DNA of 64,000 nt from Larix kaempferi (Eukaryota > Streptophyta > Pinopsida > Pinales > Pinaceae). Shown here in pieces: positions 57,540-64,000 of this stretch. The stretch is taken from contig BSBM01000877.1 of assembly GCA_027924585.1 (NCBI GenBank), forward strand, positions 1,464,501 to 1,528,500, read 5' to 3'. The notes beneath the pieces were generated by a model. The model was not told where the DNA came from. It ran no database searches and saw only the letters and a list, made by a program, of their open reading frames with translations. The translations under genes and the position numbers were made by a program. Within the stretch, counting starts at the first letter, position 1. The number at the start of each line of letters is the position of its first letter.

Positions 57540-58990
57540 TGCAAAAAATATTTCGAGGAAGCAGGTTTGATGTCATTTTGTGAAAAATTGCAAGGTTATA
57601 GTCTAAATGTCACAAAGGAATTTGTTGAAACTTTCAATGGACAAGTGGCTTGAATGGGACAATTGGTATTGTATGTTTATGAGGATCTATTGCTTCTAGC
57701 ACATGACTTCCACAAGAGGGTGAGCGTTGGTTCAAGAGTAGAAAAATTAAGGAATGTCTAGAGTGCAATCATTGTTTAGTACTGGAACATCAAGATGCAA
57801 ATTGGAAAAAGGGTATCACACAAGCATGGGTCAAGGAAGAATGGCAATATGTTATTTTTGTTGTTCAGAAGTACATTACATGTGAAGGGAGATATGTTGT
57901 CACATATTTGTATCATTTAAAATTCCTTCTTCATTTTCAAGGAACTCGAAAGATGAACCTCCCCTTTTTATTTTTGAGAATTTTAAACAAGATGGCCACA
58001 CATGTACAAGCCCGCATAGAAAATGTTGAGACCATATTCTTCCACCGTGGCCTAATTAGATTACTTGTTGAAGAAGAATTCAACAAAAGGTATTGAACCT
58101 AGAATCATTTCATATTTTGGGAATGGTTTGAAGCAACCCCTTCTCGATCTCCTGAATATCAGTAGAAGAAGGAATCTACTAAAAAGGGAAGAATCACCCC
58201 TCTTAAGGGAGGGAAATTACAAATAGAGGATGAATCTTCTAAATGGCGTGCAACTACTAAAGCTAACATAGACAAAGAGGATTTTTCAAAGAATAGAACT
58301 ACTCTTAGCAAGAAGAGAAAAGATAAAGCAGATAAGATGAAAAAGGGTGTGGGAGAAACCCATGCAACATAGCTTACAAAGCCACCAAGCACCTACTACT
58401 AGGGTCACTCATAACATAACTAGGTGCCTCTTCAAGGAGCCAAAACAAAAGATAGAAGAGAAATATGAAGTAATTGTCACCAAAGTTGTGCTCAATAGAC
58501 TCTAGAATTGATCCTTCACCAAAGGAGCATATGTACCTATTTATATAGAATATATAAATCCAATAATGTTTGGGGTAGTAATAGAGAATGTCCCTGAGAT
58601 ACATGATTCAAAATATGGTAAGAGTGGACTAGAGACATCTAGTTAAGATGAATAAATTTACCTACTAGCTAAGTTTATCAGGTCGAATTTCCAAAACATA
58701 AGAAGAAGAAGAAGAGAAAAAAGGTGAAGAAGCTAGAACATGTGATTAAAGAATACAGGGTGTTGCATAGACATATGAAGCAAGAAAATGAGACCCTCAA
58801 AAGAAGGAATGTTAGGTTAAGGGAGAGAAGAGATCAAATAGTTGAGAAGCCCATATTTCTATTTAAGAGGACCAGGCAATGGTATAAGAAACTAGGAGAG
58901 ATAGTGAACCAGATCATAAGGATGAAATTGAATATTTTCAAACAAAACCAAAGAGACCAACATATTCTCCATCCAAACTTGACATTCTAG
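57540..58990 (+). pseudogene. Remnant G: fragment of a post-integrase third ORF
   Basis: Homologous to Element A's third ORF: YFEEAGLMSFCEKLQGY (57540) against IFEEAGWMTYFEKLNGF, then QKYITCEGRYVVTYLYHLKF (57875) against KKYITCEGRYRSVYPYDFVF, then FFHRGLIRLLV against NHGLIKMLIF. A Lys-rich part and a coiled coil (58724-58990, HMKQENETLKRRNVRLRERR) follow in the same order as in A. Several stops and frameshifts. Upstream Gag-Pol is not in the window, so the element is truncated before about 57540 or its boundary is beyond recognition. Function unknown. Confidence 0.65.
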
Positions 58991-59052
58991 TGCAGGCAAC
59001 AGAACATGTCTAGGAGTAGGAGGGGACAAACAAGAAACTTTTTGCAAAAAAT

Positions 59053-59093
59053 TGTTTGCATGACAACATGCAAAATCTTGAGTGTGGGGGAGA
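59053..59093 (+). other. Remnant G stem-loop and polypurine tract
   Basis: GCATGACAACATGC (stem as in Element D, loop ACAA instead of AGGA), then AAAATCTTGAG, then TGTGGGGGAGA ending at the LTR start. Confidence 0.7.
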
Positions 59094-60519
59094 TGGTGAG
59101 TCCCATTTTTGACCTGGTTGTGTATAATATCAGATGGCCCATTTTTTACCCATCCTTTCCCATTCCTATCATTATTTTCTCTTATTAAATTACCATATTT
59201 TCTATTTTCATGATATATTTGTCCATGAGCTATATAAGGTAATTAATCATGTTTTCAAGCATAATTCCATATGTTTTTACATGCATTTTGGAAATGAAGT
59301 TTTTCTTAGCCAAATAAATCTGGATTTCTTAGTCTTGAATGTAGTCTACAGAAGTTACGATAAGAACTTAGTCATTACTGGATCCTATTATATTACCGGA
59401 ATTGCAAGTGTGTGCTCTATCACTGGAACTACAAGATCACATATTTTACTACCAGATTCGCAAAGCCACATATATTCTATTTACCGGAACCATAGATGCA
59501 CACAATCTATCATCGGAACCATAGGAAATTAGTTACCTGCTTTATTTTAAGTGAGGATTTGTAGTCAATTCATCGATTTGGTCATTTCTACCTCCTCATA
59601 ATAGAAACGAAGACATGGATATTTCCCTAATAAAACTCAACATGGATTATCTCCTATCTATTAGGCCTCAAGATCATTCTTCCACATATAGTTATTTGTC
59701 CAAATGGGTGGTCAACCATCAAATTGCATGTTGAATATCTGAGTTCCCTATCGTGATTTCATGCTTGCAATCATGAAATTATTTGATGACTAGGAGAGAT
59801 CACTTTCTATAGTTCATGTTTATCATTCCATGTATTAATTTATTTTCATTAAACGATGCAACTCATTTTTTATTTTAATTGGTCAAGGTCCATACAATGA
59901 GGATTGATTTTTATGAAGCCGGTCCCTTTTGATGTAAAGACTCAACAAGAACATAACATATCTCATTTGAAGAGAGTTACAACTCGAATATATTTCCAGT
60001 TCAACATACTTATGAAAAAAAAATCTCATGTATAACTTTGAATATGATCATTATTGTTGGGTATGTGTTATATTATTTACATGTGTGTGGCAGGGGATGA
60101 TGTGTTTGTCAACGATGCGCTTGAAATTTTTGTTGGGTTGTTTTCGGCTATTTTTGGGAATTGTCTAAAAGTATGTAATTTAATACCGGTTAAGGGATTG
60201 GGGTCTATTTTCTAATCTGGGTTAACAAATTAGGGTATTGGATGTTGCAAAACACCTATATTGTATTATGAGTGATTCATAATGAGAATGAGAAAAATAA
60301 GAGGTGCGGCTCTAAGTTTTGTTGGTTTTCTCGGTTAAGGGTTTCTGAGGTAAATATATGTGTATTATGTGGGAATGTTGTGGTGTAATCTATGTTTTGC
60401 TTAAAAGAATCAGTATGCTTTGATTCTCTGCATAGGTTTAAAACTTACAATTATTGATAATCAATTGTTACTGAATTCTTGAGTTGAGCATTTGAATTCC
60501 CGATAGTGTCACCCAACCA
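59094..60519 (+). repeat. Remnant G 3' LTR (right end inferred)
   Basis: Starts TGGTGAGTCCC after the PPT. The proposed end, ATAGTGTCACCCAACCA at 60503-60519, follows the end pattern of A (ATAGTGACCAACA) and D (ATAGTGAGCACGACA) and gives TGGT...ACCA ends. TATATAAG at 59231 may be a TATA box. No second copy is present to confirm the length of about 1426 bp. Confidence 0.6.
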
Positions 60520-63000
60520 GGAGGACTCCCCAATCTGGATTGCTGGTGCAAAAATTAGAATATGTGTTTGACTTAGTTATTGTTTATCATGTATATGGTT
60601 ATGCATTGATTGGGATAGAACAAAATATTGCTTTTCAATTAAATATTCTTTCAAAATATTGATGACCCACCACATAGGAAAAAAATGAAAACTTAGGTTT
60701 TAATTCACTAGTACCCTTGGTAGTCTAGGTAAGGATTAGCAATTTCTTAGATTTCGTCATGTCAATAACAAGACTGTAGATGCTTAAAGAACCTCTTAAA
60801 GTTCAATCTTTTTTGCCCAAGGACTTTTAACACTTTTGCAGCAAGAAATATTGTAGTGTGCATCACAACATTTTCCTATAATCAATAGCTATAACTTCCA
60901 AATTCAATATTTTGTAGTGTGCATCACAACATTTTCCTATAATCAATAGCTATAACTTCCAAATTCAATATTTGCAACACATAGTGAATGCAATTGGATC
61001 ACAAGATTTTGAAAATATATTTAGGAATTTAGTCAACGTAAGCACAGGTGTATTGTGATGAATATTCTCCAGAATTCAAAATCCATTTGAATTCCTATAC
61101 ACAGGTTTTCAATTCAGTTGAATCTTGGTACAATTCAATAAACCTTCCCTGTATACTTTCATAGAGACGGGACAGACAATAGAGACTCGGAATCATTTGA
61201 CATTAGCATCTTCAACAAAATTTTATTAAATAGACGTGGAATCAATTTCTTGAGATTATGTAGAAAACAAAATTTAGTGGTTGATTCAAAATGCATCTAT
61301 GAAATGTAAAACACATAAAACATTGTGACAGGTGTAACACAAAAACGGTTTATAGTTTACAAAGATCGAGCCTCCAAACATTCACAAGATTTTATACGTG
61401 GAAACATAACTCATATTTCAATAACAGTGTTTATAGCAAACATTACGGAAATGAACATATTCCATTATGACAAATTTGATTAAAGCAAAGTACTTTCAAA
61501 TAACCAAAAGTATATTCGCTACAAAAGAAGCACACTATAGTTGTTTCTTTCTCAAGGAATTGTATATTTCATAATACATATTTAACCATACATATAAACT
61601 TTTCAAAACCTAGAGTACTATGCCCTATGGTCTACGTGAAAGTGTGAGCAAAATAGAAAAAATAGCAAGGAGCATATTACAGTATGATTAGTAATATCTG
61701 CTTGTATATGTAGTTAATAGGGCACAACAAAAATGGCACATGCGAGGATTGCTAACATAAGCATATGCAAAAAAACATTTAAGTTTTCAAGTTGAAAATA
61801 TGTAATGATGTTGTCAATTGTCATTGTGAACAATCCATTTTTCTCTAATGCACGCTAGAGCTGACAAGTCGAAGAGATATTTGTTTTGTAATGTCCATAC
61901 GAAATCTTAAACATAGCTATGAAAAGTTTCACTAGTGTTGATTTCCATAAACTAAAAGTGATATGTGTCTTCTTTTTCCAATGCACAAGTGAATTCTATG
62001 TCTTCTTTTTCCAAGGTGCAAGTAAGGAAATGGTCATTGTAAGGATCTGTGTTTTGTTGGCATACAGTGTAAAAATATGTATTTTGCAATGGAAGTAACA
62101 TTGTTGGAATAAATTGTTGGCATGCATTGCAACATGGTGCAAATGGTGGTGCATAAACATTTTTGGTCACAAAATTCCCTTAACCTATAGGAAAAAAAAT
62201 GCAACTCTGTCAAAATTGATATGTGTTCTTTTGTTTTTTTCTTTATTTTTTGGGGGGGAATTTCATTTCTATTCATCCTTCTCCCTCGTCCCCCGTTTTT
62301 TTCTTCTTTTTCTTTTGTTTCTTTATGAACCAGACTAAACACTATAGACATTCCATTCACGCATTTTTTTTCTTGTTTGTTTTTTAATACTTACAAATGA
62401 TACATAAAGCACTTGTTGAATAGGAAATGGAACACAAAAAAAATAGTGCATTAGCATAATCTGTAGTTGCAAACCTGCATATTCGCTTGTGCAAGTGCTT
62501 GCAATTGTTCTTTTGCACAATTGTCATTTAACTCGTCAACATATTTGACATTCAATACCGAAATATTTGTGATCCTTTTAGACCATTGCGGACAACATTT
62601 TTGAACACATACATGGGTATTGTTCGAGAACAAAGATTTTGTTGTGGTAGGGTGAAGAAATTTCTGAAAGTTTCATTTAGATGGAGTTGCAACAGGAGAA
62701 TAGCACAGGAAAAAAAAAAGTTAAATGTATATATATATTTTGAAATTGAACTAGATTACTTTATGCACTTGCACAATTCATACACATAGTGAAAAAGGAC
62801 CATAGAAGAAGCACAATACATTGTAAGAAAATATGAAGATACAAACTAGAAATTGCTCACAATTGTTGTATCGACTATTTTTCCATCTTTTATGTGCAAC
62901 ACACATTGATCTCTATTTTCTTAACATCATGTGACAATGGAAGCAATTCGGCCAATGAAATACTTGTTTCTTGATTCTATTAATCCTTGGATTGTGATAT
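60520..63000. other. AT-rich DNA, no gene recognised
   Basis: No coherent coding frame. Contains one perfect 61-bp tandem duplication and a near-repeat of CTTCTTTTTCCAA at about 61970 and 62002. Confidence 0.55.
60851..60972. repeat. Perfect 61-bp tandem duplication
   Basis: Units 60851-60911 and 60912-60972 are identical as far as I can read, starting TTGTAGTGTGCATCACAACA. A perfect copy in old DNA suggests a recent duplication or an assembly artefact. Confidence 0.9.
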
Positions 63001-64000
63001 TGTAGTGTCCCTTTTTAATAAATTTGGAAAAATTGGCAAAATTGCAATTTTTGGCCAATTCGACCATTAGACTAGTTATGACTCCAATGCTTCCAAATGG
63101 CTCCAAATGCTTCCAAATTGGGTTTGAAGGTATTTGAAATGTATTAAGACATAAAAATGAGGTTGATGGATTCTTGGACACTGTCAAAAAACTTCTACAA
63201 CATTCATTTACAATCGGGAGAAAAATAGGGAAATTTACTATTCAATTCGAGGTTCGAAACCCCCAAGGGTAGGGGACAAAAATGGATTTCCAAATGCAGT
63301 ACAACCCTCCCAAATTTCAGAATAGAGATATGGAATTGTTAACAGACTTAAATTGGCTCCCAAATGCATCATTAATCAGTTCCTAAAGGCTGCTGCAACT
63401 CCCATAAATCAGAGGTTTGTGGACATGTCTTCACCTAAGGGGAAATGATAGGAAACTTCACCATTTGATATGAAATTCGATATTTATGTTCCAAAGGATT
63501 ATGTAGTGTATATGAAACTTATTCAGGACATTTATGACTCTCCATACATCATAAAATTCATATATATGAACTGATACAAGTCGAAATAAAGCAACTTCAA
63601 GCTTTCATAACAAGATATGAGGAAAATGGCACCATTTATACATTGTTTGGTATTTAGACCTGAGGACCTTCTGAGCATTAAATACAGAGTAAATACATCA
63701 TATTACAAATAAATGGGACCACAAGAGCTCCCCCAAAGTTATCAGCATCTCACCAAATGTGGCCTTCCTCCAAGGGCCAAAATATGAAGAGAAAAGTGAG
63801 AAAGGTGTGGAAACAAGTTGAAGAAGAGAATGTCACGAGCAGCCATGTAGCTTCAACCTGTAAAAAATGACTCCAAATGAAAGGTCTTAATGGCCTCTCC
63901 AATTTCCAATTAGGATGGGAATCTTTCACCGTCGAAATTGGTACTAAGGAAAGTAGAGTAAACACTCCACAAGCATGGACAAGCTATTCTCTTCAATATG
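63001..64000. mobile_element. Terminus of an LTR related to solo LTR F (runs off window)
   Basis: Starts TGTAGTGTCCC against TGTAATGTCCC in F and stays alignable through the window end: ACTAGTTATGACTCCAA, the CAAATTTC-AGAATAGAGATATG stretch, ATTACAAATAAATGGG, CTCCAAATGAAAGGTCT and GATGGGAATCTTTCACC. Clearly diverged from F. The first half of a ~2-kb LTR is present; whether solo or part of a full element cannot be told. F's 183-bp tandem duplication is not evident here. Confidence 0.7.

Overview
This window looks like intergenic DNA from a very large seed-plant nuclear genome. A gymnosperm is my best guess, by inference only: the DNA is AT-rich, elements exceed 20 kb, LTRs are old, and nested Ty3/gypsy elements are heavily decayed. 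I see no intact host gene. Apart from a histone H2B pseudogene and an unrecognised broken ORF, what I can interpret is transposable-element DNA. Several element boundaries are exact, with paired LTRs and matching 5-bp target-site duplications (TSDs).

Layout. (1) 212-3123, continued at 24011-24360: a broken coiled-coil ORF split by Element A. (2) Element A, 3124-24010 (+ strand, TSD GATAT): an Athila/Tat-like Ty3 element with tRNA-Asp-type PBS, gag, protease, RT/RNase H, integrase and a long third ORF after integrase. Two insertions sit in it: Element B (7777-14635, - strand, TSD AAAAA; gag and protease remnant, no RT core or integrase) and solo LTR C (16798-17231, TSD CATAC) inside integrase. 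(3) 24361-26212: AT-rich DNA. (4) Element D, 26213-49079 (+, TSD GTTAT, two 1313-bp LTRs): gag related to that of A, perfect tRNA-Asp PBS, no pol. Inside it lies Element E (31637-44061, -, TSD CTTTC; gag-protease, tRNA-Arg-type PBS, RT cut off in its leader), which holds the 2-kb solo LTR F (33178-35200, TSD ACTAA). (5) 49080-57539: DNA with an H2B pseudogene and small duplications. (6) Remnant G, about 57540-60519: part of a relative of A's third ORF, then a PPT and 3' LTR. (7) 60520-63000: AT-rich DNA. (8) From 63001: a terminus related to solo LTR F, running off the window.

How the parts relate. A, D and G share similar 3' ends, and A and D share Gag type and PBS. D lacks pol and could only have moved with enzymes supplied by an A-like relative. 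B and E also lack RT core and integrase; both stop inside the segment leading into RT. Every element carries its own tandem repeats in non-coding parts. LTR divergence by eye (A about 6% in a sample, D about 2.7%, E 2% or less) fits the nesting order. The least explained content is the third ORF shared by A and G, the repeated loss of the RT-integrase block, and a stem-loop/PPT module conserved between D and G.
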